From NCBI GenBank assembly GCA_014904845.1, contig MU119541.1:1-50491 (forward strand): a stretch of 50,491 bases of DNA, written 5' to 3'. This DNA is from Acephala macrosclerotiorum (Eukaryota > Ascomycota > Leotiomycetes > Helotiales > Mollisiaceae). The notes under the pieces are model-generated. The model did no database searches, had not been told where the DNA came from, and saw only the letters and a list, made by a program, of their open reading frames with translations. Shown one piece after another: positions 41,373 to 50,491 of this stretch. Position numbers and translations under genes: made by a program. Every line of letters begins with the position of its first letter. Within the stretch, counting starts at the first letter, position 1.

Positions 41373-43022
41373 TCACCCCGCATAACAATACTGCTTGAAA
41401 CACGCATCACAACTACTCGGCACATCCAGCCCACCGGCATCCAGAATGGCACACCCAAGACATACCGCCCACTCGTCACTATCATTTCGACTCATGACCG
41501 CTGCACCATTCGCAACCATCTTCTCGGAAACGGTACTCGTGTATGTCAATTCAAATGTGGCGATACCGCTCGCATACGTGTAATCCGCATTTGGGAGCCA
41601 CACAAGCGTGGCGACGCTGGAATCCTTGCAGCCGAAGAATATGGGGTTTCCAGAAGTGTAGTTCGTTAGGTATGAGACTGGGGATGGAACGACTGGCATG
41701 CGTTTCAAGCCAGCAGACTTGGCAGCGAGGTAGGACTTGTAAATTGCAGTTCCATTGGGATACGAAGGCATACCGGATCCATCTCCATTATTGTCGTTTA
41801 CGATGACTAGGCTGACGTTGCGATCGGGTATGAGGTGGGGGAAGATTGGACTTGTTTGGCCAGATTCTCCACCATCGACCATGTGAAGTGTTTCCTGGGA
41901 CGAAACTTGAGATGCAGATGTTAAGTTGTAGAACGGATTTGGGTAGAGGGCGTAGAGGGCGTCGACGGCTGAAGCGAGGTCGGCTGTGAGGCTAGGGAAG
42001 ACGGTCTCGAGGGCGGAGATGACATCGCCTAGGGTACTGTCATCGACAGTACCAATTGTAGCTGAGCAAAGCGTGTTGAGGGTTGAGGCGAGAGAGGAGT
42101 AAATCGCTGCCAAGTCGTTGAAGACGTTAGATGAAGTTCCAAGAACGAAGCCGAGGTTGTCATATCCAGTGTAGCAAGTTGATCCAGCACCGTTGGAGAC
42201 TGAGGAGCCGAGGTACTTGCTGGGAGTGAAGGCATTGACATCCTCTGCCCATGATCCAAATTCAAATGGTGTCAACTCCCAAACGGAAGAGTTTGCTTCG
42301 GGAACGCAAACGCCGGTAGTGAGATCGGCGTTCAGAGAGGTGATGATTGGGTATGGGACACTATGTGAAGCAAATTTGGATTTGTTTTGGATGCCAGAGA
42401 GAGTGCTGGCGACCCCTCCATCGCTGCCCGAGAGAAGTTGATAGCCCAACAGACGTGCCCAAAGATCAGTGAATGTGGATGTGAAACCCGCGGATTCCTT
42501 TGCATTGATGTCAATTAGAATTTCGGCATAGGCGATGAGGGCGAGCCATCCATTCGGAGCGAGGAGCCCGTTGCTGAAAGTTGATTCCCATTGACTTGAG
42601 AGGAGGCTGCTGACTGTGGGGAAGTCGTGATCTGCCAACGATGACAGCAACCATGATCCGCCCGAGAGGGCGGACATATAGGTGATGGCTTGGTAGAGAC
42701 CGCTGGTGCTGACATCACTGTCATTGGAGTCCAAGGCCTGGATGACACCTGCTCCAGTGAGAAGAGCACGATAGCCGCCCCCGCTGATGGAGAGACCAAG
42801 AGCAGGGAGTTCTGCTGTAGTGTCAAAACCTTTATCCGCGAGCCATGACCGAAGGGAGTTGTCTGCCAAAGTCTTTCGTGCTGTTCTCCAGGTTTCCTCG
42901 TCTGTCGAAAGGCTCGTTGCAGTTCGTACTAAGGAGCCTGGGCAGGTTGCAATGGTAGGGGCAAAGCTTGAAGTTGCAACTGCTCCACTAATTAAAGTCG
43001 CAAGAAAGAGGGAACAAAACAT
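41373..43022 (-). CDS. plb: Secreted lysophospholipase / phospholipase B
   Basis: Single exon, 549 aa. A signal peptide covers about residues 1-16 (MFCSLFLATLISGAVA). The cPLA2-type catalytic region is intact: SGGGYRA at 80-86 (oxyanion/arginine loop), ALSGGSW around 118-124 with the nucleophile Ser120, and the Asp of MVDGGESGQ. The enzyme hydrolyses acyl chains from phospholipids and lysophospholipids outside the cell or at the wall. Many N-glycosylation sites (NDS, NKS, NSS, NLT, NVS, NGT, NYT) and a Cys-rich tail (CLGCAILDAGG...CDACFKQYCYAG) are family-typical. The protein ends directly after the Cys-rich tail with no hydrophobic GPI signal, so it is predicted to be released rather than anchored. 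The region before the start is CT-rich on the coding strand, as in strong fungal promoters. Confidence 0.94.
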   Translation of the reverse strand: MFCSLFLATLISGAVATSSFAPTIATCPGSLVRTATSLSTDEETWRTARKTLADNSLRSWLADKGFDTTAELPALGLSISGGGYRALLTGAGVIQALDSNDSDVSTSGLYQAITYMSALSGGSWLLSSLADHDFPTVSSLLSSQWESTFSNGLLAPNGWLALIAYAEILIDINAKESAGFTSTFTDLWARLLGYQLLSGSDGGVASTLSGIQNKSKFASHSVPYPIITSLNADLTTGVCVPEANSSVWELTPFEFGSWAEDVNAFTPSKYLGSSVSNGAGSTCYTGYDNLGFVLGTSSNVFNDLAAIYSSLASTLNTLCSATIGTVDDSTLGDVISALETVFPSLTADLASAVDALYALYPNPFYNLTSASQVSSQETLHMVDGGESGQTSPIFPHLIPDRNVSLVIVNDNNGDGSGMPSYPNGTAIYKSYLAAKSAGLKRMPVVPSPVSYLTNYTSGNPIFFGCKDSSVATLVWLPNADYTYASGIATFELTYTSTVSEKMVANGAAVMSRNDSDEWAVCLGCAILDAGGLDVPSSCDACFKQYCYAG

Positions 43023-43572
43023 GGTAACGAGCGACTAGTGTTGGTTCGATAAGGCTACTGGTTGGAGAAGAAAGAAAGTAAGACGAGCCGGGGAGCGCGA
43101 GAAGAAAAGAAAACTTCAACTAGGAGGAAATGAGACTTAGCTTGTCCGTTGACTCGATCCAAACTTTTTGCGTATTTCCGTTTCCTCCTGATCTCGGTTG
43201 GATACTCGGATGCTGCCGAGAAAGTCAATCGTTCGTCAGCACCTCCACCATGGCTCTTTCTGGAAATTCTAGGAGCAGATGCGGGGAACCTGACGACTCT
43301 CAGACGAATCTAAATTCGATTCAGAAATTTCTGAATATAAATCTGTGGCCCCGCCGGAAATGAATTCCCAAAGCATCGATATATTCCCCGCAATACGAGT
43401 TTGATTTTCGGGTAAATAGAGGACAAATGAGGCGCAATCGGACAAACCCCGGAAACCGGGTATATCGGGAAGTTGACGAACTAGACCACTTGGTCTAAGA
43501 TGATTCAAGAAGTGTATTCAACTGCCAGTCGGTGGCCTCGAGAGCTTTCAGCATCGCACCTTTTACCTAATC
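43023..43572. promoter_or_regulatory. Upstream region of the phospholipase B gene
   Basis: The first ~110 bp before the start codon are pyrimidine-rich on the coding strand (TTTTCTTTTCTTCTC and CTTTCTTTCTTCTCC tracts), a common core-promoter feature of highly expressed fungal genes. No TATA box is clear. Beyond this the region is featureless. Confidence 0.35.
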
Positions 43573-44013
43573 CTAGGCCAGCAATAGCTGCTTGTATATT
43601 CCATGGCCTATATTGAGATTGTTGAGGGTTTGATCAATGTTGGTCCCGCCATTTGTCGCTCTGCTTTGTGTGCATTTCAGCTCTTCATCGGCGAGTCTTG
43701 CTGAATCGCATTGAAAAGCGAATGGTTCGCGGCTATTGGCTCCTGTCATGTATCCCTCGCTCGCGTTCGTATGGTATTTGCAGAATACCTATGCGATGAT
43801 ATCTCACCGGGGACCTCGTTCGTTTCGTTCGTGTAGAGTGATTGGAAGTTGTTGAGCCTCGAGGGTTTTTCGAACTCGGTCGCAGCAGTCATTGTAGCCT
43901 TCAAAGCTGCCAAGTGCGGTTGGCAGATTTCGAATCTCTAGTCTCCAGCGTCTGCCAGTCGTAAAGCTGTGGTGTGATGAGGAGGATTGTTGCGTTCATG
44001 CTGCGATTTCCAT
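43573..44013 (-). pseudogene. Relic of an unrecognised ~146-aa gene with three stop mutations
   Basis: One minus-strand frame begins ATG at 44013-44011 and ends TAG at 43575-43573. It is interrupted only by TGA at 43998-43996, TGA at 43806-43804 and TAG at 43791-43789. All three are single C-to-T changes away from Arg (CGA) or Gln (CAG) codons. The text is protein-like: RRWRLEIRNLPTALGSFEGY, DCCDRVRKTLEAQQLPITLH, then YHTNASEGYMTGANSREPFA and QTLNNLNIGHGIYKQLLL. I recognise no family. No signal peptide or TM segment is seen. Confidence 0.5.
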
Positions 44014-46827
44014 ACTAATTGACGGGCGCCGAGATGCTTTGCTTTGCTCTGAACAGTTTTTTTATTTGGAGCCGAAACCACCTCCCCCAAAACAGACCCT
44101 GCTTAAAGTTTCTGGCTTGCCTCCTAGGACCCTAAAATTTGAAGATGATTAGTGTATTCGATAGCTCTGCGCTTCTATCATTCTGGTGTGCGATCTCTTC
44201 GATATCTCGTGATGTTCTATGCGGCATCTCTCACGAGATCACATGCTTGACCGTTCCTCCTGCTCTTCTTCCTCGTTGTGTTCAACTCACCCTTGAGCCA
44301 CTCTGGAAGGAACATGCTACTTTGACTGACGAGATATAAGGACATTACAAGCCCACGCCGGGGCTGAATCACACTACAGTCCCTTCCAAGTTCGAAGATC
44401 ACATCATCAGAGCTCGAGAATTTCTTGCAGCACAATGTCTTTCCTGAACTGAACATTTAAAGTATTGTTGCAATTACATGCCATTGAATGCAATGTTTCT
44501 TCCTTGTCGACATAAGTCTCTTGGTGAAAGTCAATGATCGATTTTGGCATTGCGAAATATTGCGAAATGCAACAAAGCTGCGGTGCCGTTCCACTGATGG
44601 CGGAGGACTTGCTCATTGCTTGATGGTCAGTGCGTTCGCAGTGAGACCAGACTCAAAACGTGAGATCGCCACTCGACGCACTGAAATGAATGTAGAAGAC
44701 GCTGGTGATCACTTTCGCGGCAAGGCGAAGGGCGAGAAAGAAACACGTTTGAATTCGAACGTGGACTTCAATACCATGATAAGGGCACTATTGGCTATAC
44801 TTGCTTCAATGCTTCACCTGAATCCAGATGCTTCCCCTTGAACGGCTCTCCTCTATGTACCGCCAAAGTGTCAGCACACTCACACACTGTCAAGAAATTT
44901 GCTGGTATTCTCCATTGGCTCCAATAATGGCCCTATCAAACAGCATTCCTCACTTCGTACACAGAAACAAAGACCAGATTGCCAATATCTTTTTCAAACT
45001 CCACTGAGTATCCTCCGTTCTCCCTTGAGCTTATCAGCATGGATCATATTATGTCTAGCAGGAGAATTACCGCATCGCAAGGTTTGTATCAGCTTTAATC
45101 CAAGGGCCTGGAGATAAGGCAAGTTTTGCAATATTCATGAGATTACAACAAGATACCAAGGAGCATTGTATGGGTCCAAACTATGCGAAACTATGACATT
45201 GAAACGAAGTCCTTTTTAAGCTGAAGGTATGCCTGCTTAGTTGACTCGGCCTGGTAGCATGTCAGTATATTCTAGACCTTCAAACATCAGATAACTAGAA
45301 CTTCTAATTTCCTTCTCATTCGTTTTTTCCATATAAGAAAACTCAATACCAGTCCTTCACCTTGAACTTTCATCGCATTCACCACCTCCGTCAACCCCTC
45401 GATCCCTACCTGACTCTTACCTCCCTCGCCAATATGCACCATGAAATCCACCTCGTCTTTCTGATACGCCATTTTCACTTTTCCGACGGCTTTACGACCA
45501 TTCAACCCCCTTTCAGCATCGTACTGCAAGAATTGAAAGTGCGAACCGATGCTAGCAACTGTAGTGCTATGCGCCGGGCTGCTATCGACCCCGAGGACAA
45601 AAGCATTGCTGTGTAGTAGGGAGCGACAAATGGCCGCTCTGGGGGTAGAGGACGCGGATGTTGCGATTGTAACTGTGGTGGTTAGAACTTAGAACAATCA
45701 GGAAAAAGAATGATGCAGGGAACCTCTTCCGACGAGGTTCGACGGGTGATCACCCACGTAATTCATTTCGTTGGGAACTTGGGGTCCTAGTGAATTGAAA
45801 CTATCTGAACGTTGTAGCTGGGGGACTGAAAAAGGAATTCCAAAAGGAGAATAGCTGTTGATATAAAGCAAGCTCTAGTTACGATCATCAGATGCAGCCC
45901 TTCGTCCGGCGCTAGGAATAAGATTCGTGGGCCCCGCGAGCTAATTCCTGGAGGAGGCAAATCAGCCGGAAAATATCGATCTAAAAGCAACGCTTCGGCT
46001 AAAGGCTGCTACTACGAAATCATGTAGAGACCCAAAGCTCCGTTTCTGTTTGTAGTAGTGGGCTACAAAAGTGTGCGACTTTATTAAAGAACCTCGAAAC
46101 GCAATCACTAATCATTTCAAAGCTTCCTACACCAAAAAGAAATATGAAGCTCTGAAACACAAAACTCATCGCCGAAGTAAGCCCCATGTGTTGCTTTGGA
46201 GTTACTAATGCTTTGTTAAAGTTTTGTTTGTGTAATTAGAAATCTTAGAAGAGTAGAGTAGCTAGAGTAAATATCAATGATCAATCATTGGAAGAGGGCA
46301 GAAGAATAGAAGAAGAACATTGCCATCAAAGGTAATGAGTCTGAAAAATGATTTTCAAAGTAGGTAATTCATAATTTTTGCGCAAAATCTTTAAGAAACT
46401 TCCTTGCGTTTGTGATTGCTTGCTAGAATCAGCTAGCGGCCTCTCATCATCTACGACCGCGGCCACATATGAAACCAGCTTGCATGTACAACCACTCTTG
46501 TCTTGGAAGAGTAAAGTTTTTCATCTTATTGCCATGGGGTGGCCTTTCAATGATCTAATTCTCCTGGGACTTGACTAGATGCTCATACGTTAGGATGGGC
46601 AGAACAAAGCCGTGATATTGCACCAGAGAGAATGTTATGACGATGGAACATCTTTGTTCCGAATGAAGGTGACGAAAGAAGTTCTGACAAGGCTGGGATC
46701 TTCAATCTGCGCTGAGGCCGGAACACGTGAAGCTATCGTCACAATTGTCAACACTTGTTGAAACCCTTTCTCGACAAAACTCTCCAAACCACCACAACGT
46801 AGCACCTAACCGCATACACCTTGCGCA
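44014..46827. other. Long intergenic region, 2.8 kb
   Basis: No recognisable gene. Frames of 60-117 codons occur on both strands (the longest 44488-44841 plus) without motifs or splice structure. An 80-codon minus-strand frame at 45287-45529 (KVKMAYQKDEVDFMVHIGEG) looks coding-like but cannot be extended. The last ~150 bp before 46828 should contain the promoter of the zinc-cluster gene. Confidence 0.45.
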
Positions 46828-48219
46828 ATGGCAAACGTTCGACGGCCTCACGACGACGAGATCCCTCGGGATGATCAACCTAGTTGGTATTTCGACATCG
46901 ACCGAGCTGCAGAAGCCGCATTGCGCAAACCAATCGATCTCCCCGACCGCAAGAAGACTGAAGCAGAGGCGCGAGAGCTTATGAAAATCCATGAAGAACT
47001 TTATCGACACGAGGTGGCGCAGAACCTGCTATTGTATCCTCAGCAATACTACCTGGCCGAGTTTCTTGCCATCTATACAGTCTGGAGAGCTGCTTTCGAC
47101 CGTGGACGCGGCGACGTTCTCGAGCATGCGGAGACTCCCCCAGAGCGATTGAACACAGTCCAGATCACCGAACTCCTTACCACGGGCAAGATAACCTTCC
47201 GAACAATAGGTGGCAAGGAATATACAGTCAATCCGGTGATGGACATGCCTGTAGAGCAAGGATTGATCGCAACTCCAACCGCCTCGACTTTGAGCATTTC
47301 CGGCCCTGTTGCGCAACCCGAATTCGATCACCAACCTCAACTCCAACATTCACAACTGACAACACCTGCATCACTCATGAATCCCACTCAACTCACATGG
47401 AAGCCAAATCAAACACCTTCCACACTTGAGAGATTGCCTGCAAGCTTGAGCAGTTCCCCTACGCTTCCGGAATCCTACCTGAAGTCGATGGCACTCCCTT
47501 TACAACCTGGAGCCAATGTACCGCTGTTCTCGGGACATTCTCATGCTTCTAGCTTGCCAGGTTCGGACGCTCCAACAACCACTAAAAAGAGAAAGCGAGG
47601 CCATCCAGCCAACGACTCGTTGAGTGCATCATCTCCGGCATTGCCCTCGATGCTTGATCGGCCACAACCCCAATCTTTCACGAGCCCTGGTACGTTTGGA
47701 GCTCCGTTTGGCGATGGAAACCTTCCACCACTGATGCCATATATGGGCTTCCCTCCAAGCCTCGTACCGCCTCAGTCTTCCACGATGCCTGGTACAATGG
47801 CAGCAACTCCGCTTGGTCATGGACAAGTTGCCATTCCACAATCAACCCCAAGAAGTGGATCTAGACGAATGGGCGCCTGTTCGGAGTGCAGAAAGTCAAA
47901 GCAAGCATGTAGTGGAGGCGTACCTCGTTGCGAACGATGCACTAAGAAGCATCTTACTTGTGCTTACCTGGCTCCTGGCATGGTCTTGACTCCGTACATC
48001 CCAGCTTTACACCAAGGTTTGCCGGTGTACACGAACATGACGACACTGCCAACCCAACATATGATCCAGCAGCCTCAAAGCTTGCCACCATACGCCCCTG
48101 TCGTCCAGAGACCTTTCGTCCCCACTCAGGCATACTCTCTTGCTGATGAAGTGTATGGTCAACCGGCTTTGAAATCGCCCGAGGTAAAGACGGAGGAGGA
48201 TAAGGGACAATTGAAGTAA
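46828..48219 (+). CDS. Zn2Cys6 transcription regulator with C-terminal zinc cluster
   Basis: Single exon, 463 aa; start context GCGCAATGGC is good. The binuclear cluster CSECRKSKQACSGGVPRC... runs from C351 to C378 with spacing CX2CX6CX6CX2CX6C, the Gal4-type DNA-binding motif, followed by aromatic/Pro-rich sequence. Residues ~18-125 form a conserved-looking helical N-terminal domain (DDQPSWYFDIDRAAEAAL, HEVAQNLLLYPQQYYLAEFL, then LNTVQITELLTTGKITFRTI). Residues ~150-340 are a low-complexity Pro/Ser/Gln linker with a basic NLS-like TKKRKRGHP. No fungal-specific TF (MHR) domain is present. A zinc cluster near the C-terminus is uncommon. Probably nuclear; target genes cannot be inferred from neighbours. 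Confidence 0.85.
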   Translation: MANVRRPHDDEIPRDDQPSWYFDIDRAAEAALRKPIDLPDRKKTEAEARELMKIHEELYRHEVAQNLLLYPQQYYLAEFLAIYTVWRAAFDRGRGDVLEHAETPPERLNTVQITELLTTGKITFRTIGGKEYTVNPVMDMPVEQGLIATPTASTLSISGPVAQPEFDHQPQLQHSQLTTPASLMNPTQLTWKPNQTPSTLERLPASLSSSPTLPESYLKSMALPLQPGANVPLFSGHSHASSLPGSDAPTTTKKRKRGHPANDSLSASSPALPSMLDRPQPQSFTSPGTFGAPFGDGNLPPLMPYMGFPPSLVPPQSSTMPGTMAATPLGHGQVAIPQSTPRSGSRRMGACSECRKSKQACSGGVPRCERCTKKHLTCAYLAPGMVLTPYIPALHQGLPVYTNMTTLPTQHMIQQPQSLPPYAPVVQRPFVPTQAYSLADEVYGQPALKSPEVKTEEDKGQLK

Positions 48220-48525
48220 CGATATTACTAGTGTCTGAAAGCATAGAACGCGTGGTACATTCACCCACAGGGCATGTTGTCTAGTCGTAGATAAAAAATA
48301 AAATGCAAATACACAACCATTTCCTCGTTGACAAAGCGAATCGTGAAACAATGTAGAAATAGGAAAGTTGCTTCTAGAAGACGGTTTCAACGTCCAAAGC
48401 GCCTCTGAACCATAACGACTACCGCATCAATATGCAGATCAGGGAGTGATGGCATGAAAGAACTAAACAGTTTTGGACTTTGTCACAGTCAAAAGTACTG
48501 GCTGAGGTCTAGGAACTGACTGTAA
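48220..48525. other. 3' flank of the zinc-cluster gene
   Basis: 306 bp of non-coding DNA, including an AATAAAA-like signal near 48296 (GATAAAAAATAAAATGC), a plausible polyadenylation context. Confidence 0.4.
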
Positions 48526-48808
48526 CGAGCCTGGGATCATAAGTCTGTGTTTTCCAGGCATTTTTCGGGGCATTTTTAAGCGACGAAAACTAAACTCGAC
48601 GACTTTACTTTAAAAGTATAAAATACGCACAAATCAGAATTATTTGAACTTATATTACCATATTTATAAAAAGCTATAGTGAGTTTATAAAGCAAATTTG
48701 AGTTAATTTAGTTTCGTGATTAAAAATCGAAATTTAATTTCAGCACTCATTTATTAGCGAGAAGGCCCGAAGAGCCCTGTAAAACACAGACTTATGATCC
48801 CAGGCTCG
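48526..48808. mobile_element. 283-bp MITE with perfect 28-bp terminal inverted repeats
   Basis: Left end CGAGCCTGGGATCATAAGTC... is matched exactly over 28 bases (ending ...TGTGTTTT) by the reverse complement of the right end; similarity continues to ~33 bp with one mismatch. TAA flanks both ends (48523-48525, 48809-48811). The body is AT-rich and non-coding. Size, TIR and TWA-type duplication fit a PIF/Harbinger-derived MITE; the class is inference. Confidence 0.8.
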
Positions 48809-48867
48809 TAAAGAGGGCTGATAGCCTGCTATTGCGGTGGGCTGTACTTGTGCCAACGTGCTTCTTT

Positions 48868-48892
48868 TTCTTCTTCTTCTTCTTCTTCTTCT
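48868..48892. repeat. (TTC)8 microsatellite
   Basis: Uninterrupted TTC/TCT tract just right of the MITE, encoding Arg/Lys runs in shadow frames. Confidence 0.9.
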
Positions 48893-50033
48893 GGTAGGGT
48901 GAGGGGTTAGGATGCTTCTATGTTGCTGAGGCGCATGAGCAAAGGACCATAACGCAATTAATAAGGTTACTTTGGCCAAATATCAGAAAGTATCATTCTA
49001 CCAGATCTTCAATACGTACTCTTCAATCTATCCTATGTGCTCTCGAGCCCCGGGACATTTGCAAAACTAGACAAATGATTAAAGAGGGGCACCGCGATAA
49101 TGTGTTGAAATCTTCGATGACTCTAGAAAAGGGCAGCTACGGTGGCCCGGATTCTCAAGTAAGACCAAACTTTCTTTAGACGACATCAACATCCTCCAAA
49201 CACGAACTTGCGCACGCGACTGCGCTCTGCGAGTCTGCGATTAGAAGCCCGATTGTGGAGAATATAAAGTTTAGCTTAGGTCATCGGCTTGGAAGAAAAA
49301 GCAAGGTCGAGGATGCGCAGCGAGCAGGAAAGCAGAAGAGAAATCGGCACAACTCAACTAAGGGAAAAGCGTACACAGGGAAGTCAGAACGGACTAGATT
49401 GAGAAGGATCAATACGACAGATTGAGCAGCAGAGCAGATGTCTGGATTCACTGTGCGACGAGGCCTCTAGAGACCTGAAGATGTATCCGTGGAGCTAGAA
49501 TCACCGCATCGAACTTATGCGAACCACGAATCCGTTAGCACATTGCGACGCTCGTGGCACTCCACACACACTCAACGATACGGCGGATCACGGCCTTTGA
49601 ATACCACAACTTAAACACTACATCATGATCTAGAATCGACTCTTTCCAGAACTCCGAAGGGAACATACTCTCGAGATCTCCGAACGCCATCCCCTCTCCT
49701 GGTCCTGAGCCCCTATCACGTTGCTCCTACCCTCAGACGAACGGCGGATAGTTCCTTGCGATGCTCAAGGATCGCCGGATTGGTGCTATAAAGCAAACGG
49801 AACAATGCAGGGTCGTCATGATATTGGAGATGCAAGAGCATTTATTAATTGATCGAGCAGTAAGTGGTGTTGAGAGAGAAACTTTCGTCACTGAGTACTC
49901 GTCTTGCAGACCACTCAAGGGTCACGAAACATTCCGCACATGTCGAAATACCATTTGAAGAGATAATGTTGCTCTCCTGGATACCTGTCTCGCGCTGCCG
50001 TCTTACGTGCGATGTAAAGTCCACCGGGACAGC
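48893..50033. other. Intergenic, 1.1 kb
   Basis: No gene, RNA or repeat recognised between the microsatellite and the retroelement tail. Frames do not exceed ~65 codons. Confidence 0.45.
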
Positions 50034-50491
50034 GTAGTAGTAGTAGTAGTAGTAGTAGTAGTAATAGTATTGATTTGCGATCCATAAAGCGGATCAACCT
50101 CTAAGGCTGCTGTCCTAGACCTCCCATAAGATACGGGGTCGTACTAAGCTCAAGAATTATATACAAAGTTCTACTTACAAAAAGAACTAAAACCACGAAA
50201 AGAAAAAGGCTTCTCTTTACAAACAATCCCGAGTTTCTAATCTCGCAGTATTCCAATTCTTTTATATAATTTAAAAAAACATTTTATACTCGAGTATTTA
50301 ATCAAAAAACTATTTAATTATATTTTTCTTTTTCGATCGAAATAATATACAAATAATTTAATACTACTTAAAAAAGTATTTAAATTTTATATTATTAAAT
50401 ACTTTAAAAAACTCGAAAAGGGTAAACTAGTTTAAAAGTTTTTATAAACAAATTTTTAGTAATAATATTATAGGCTTTTTTCTAAGTAATC
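50034..50491 (-). mobile_element. Non-LTR-type retroelement, copy 2, partial (runs off the window)
   Basis: Reverse-complement homologue of 29227-30151. It begins with a (TAG)n tail at 50035-50062, then shares AAATCAATACT, TATATAATTC(C/T)TGAGCTTAG, and TTTGTAAAGAGAAG with copy 1. The distal 210 bp (50280-50491) also align but are nearly all A/T, consistent with RIP. The 5' end lies outside the window. Confidence 0.7.

Noticed and set aside
45287..45529. 80-codon minus-strand frame with coding-like text
   Set aside because: Cannot be extended by exons on either side and matches no family I can name.

Overview
The window reads as nuclear DNA of a filamentous ascomycete (Pezizomycotina). Genes carry short 43-54 bp introns with GT-AG borders and CTGAC/CTAAC-type branch sites. 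Gene families are typical of these fungi: an AA11 chitin LPMO, a rhodopsin-domain membrane protein, HET, F-box/LRR-like, Zn2Cys6 and phospholipase B. Repeats show strong C-to-T/G-to-A decay of the kind left by RIP. A Leotiomycete (Helotiales-like) origin is my best guess, from protein style only.

Layout. 1-13.6 kb is mostly ordinary genes: a Baeyer-Villiger-type flavin monooxygenase at the left edge (-), a secreted AA11 LPMO (-), a gamma-glutamylcyclotransferase-like protein (-), acetoacetyl-CoA synthetase (-), an F-box protein (+) and a small glycine-rich membrane protein (+). From 14.5 to 19 kb lies a decayed multi-TM protein gene split by a pogo/Fot1-type transposon and by a second TIR element. 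19.2-26.7 kb is again genic: APC/C subunit Apc6/Cut9 (-) head-to-head with the splicing factor Yju2 (+), a secreted tyrosinase (-) and a rhodopsin-domain protein (+).

27-40.6 kb is a pseudogene and mobile-element graveyard. It holds a phytanoyl-CoA-dioxygenase pseudogene, a ~6 kb membrane/ankyrin-repeat pseudogene (split by a second copy of the TIR element and by a non-LTR-type insertion), a HET-domain remnant, and a type-B carboxylesterase pseudogene (split by two small LTR-like insertions and a second pogo copy). At four insertion sites, removing the insert and one copy of the target duplication rejoins the host sequence: the reading frame closes at three, and the fourth closes except that the host codon itself reads as a stop.

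41.3-48.2 kb returns to intact genes: a secreted phospholipase B (-) and a Zn2Cys6 regulator whose zinc cluster lies near its C-terminus (+). A 147-codon relic with three stops lies between them. The right end holds a MITE with 28-bp perfect terminal repeats and a second, RIP-decayed copy of the non-LTR-type element running off the window.

No tRNA, rRNA, CRISPR or biosynthetic gene cluster was recognised. The strongest material for follow-up is the set of mobile elements whose ends and target duplications can be read to the base, and the relative chronology they record.
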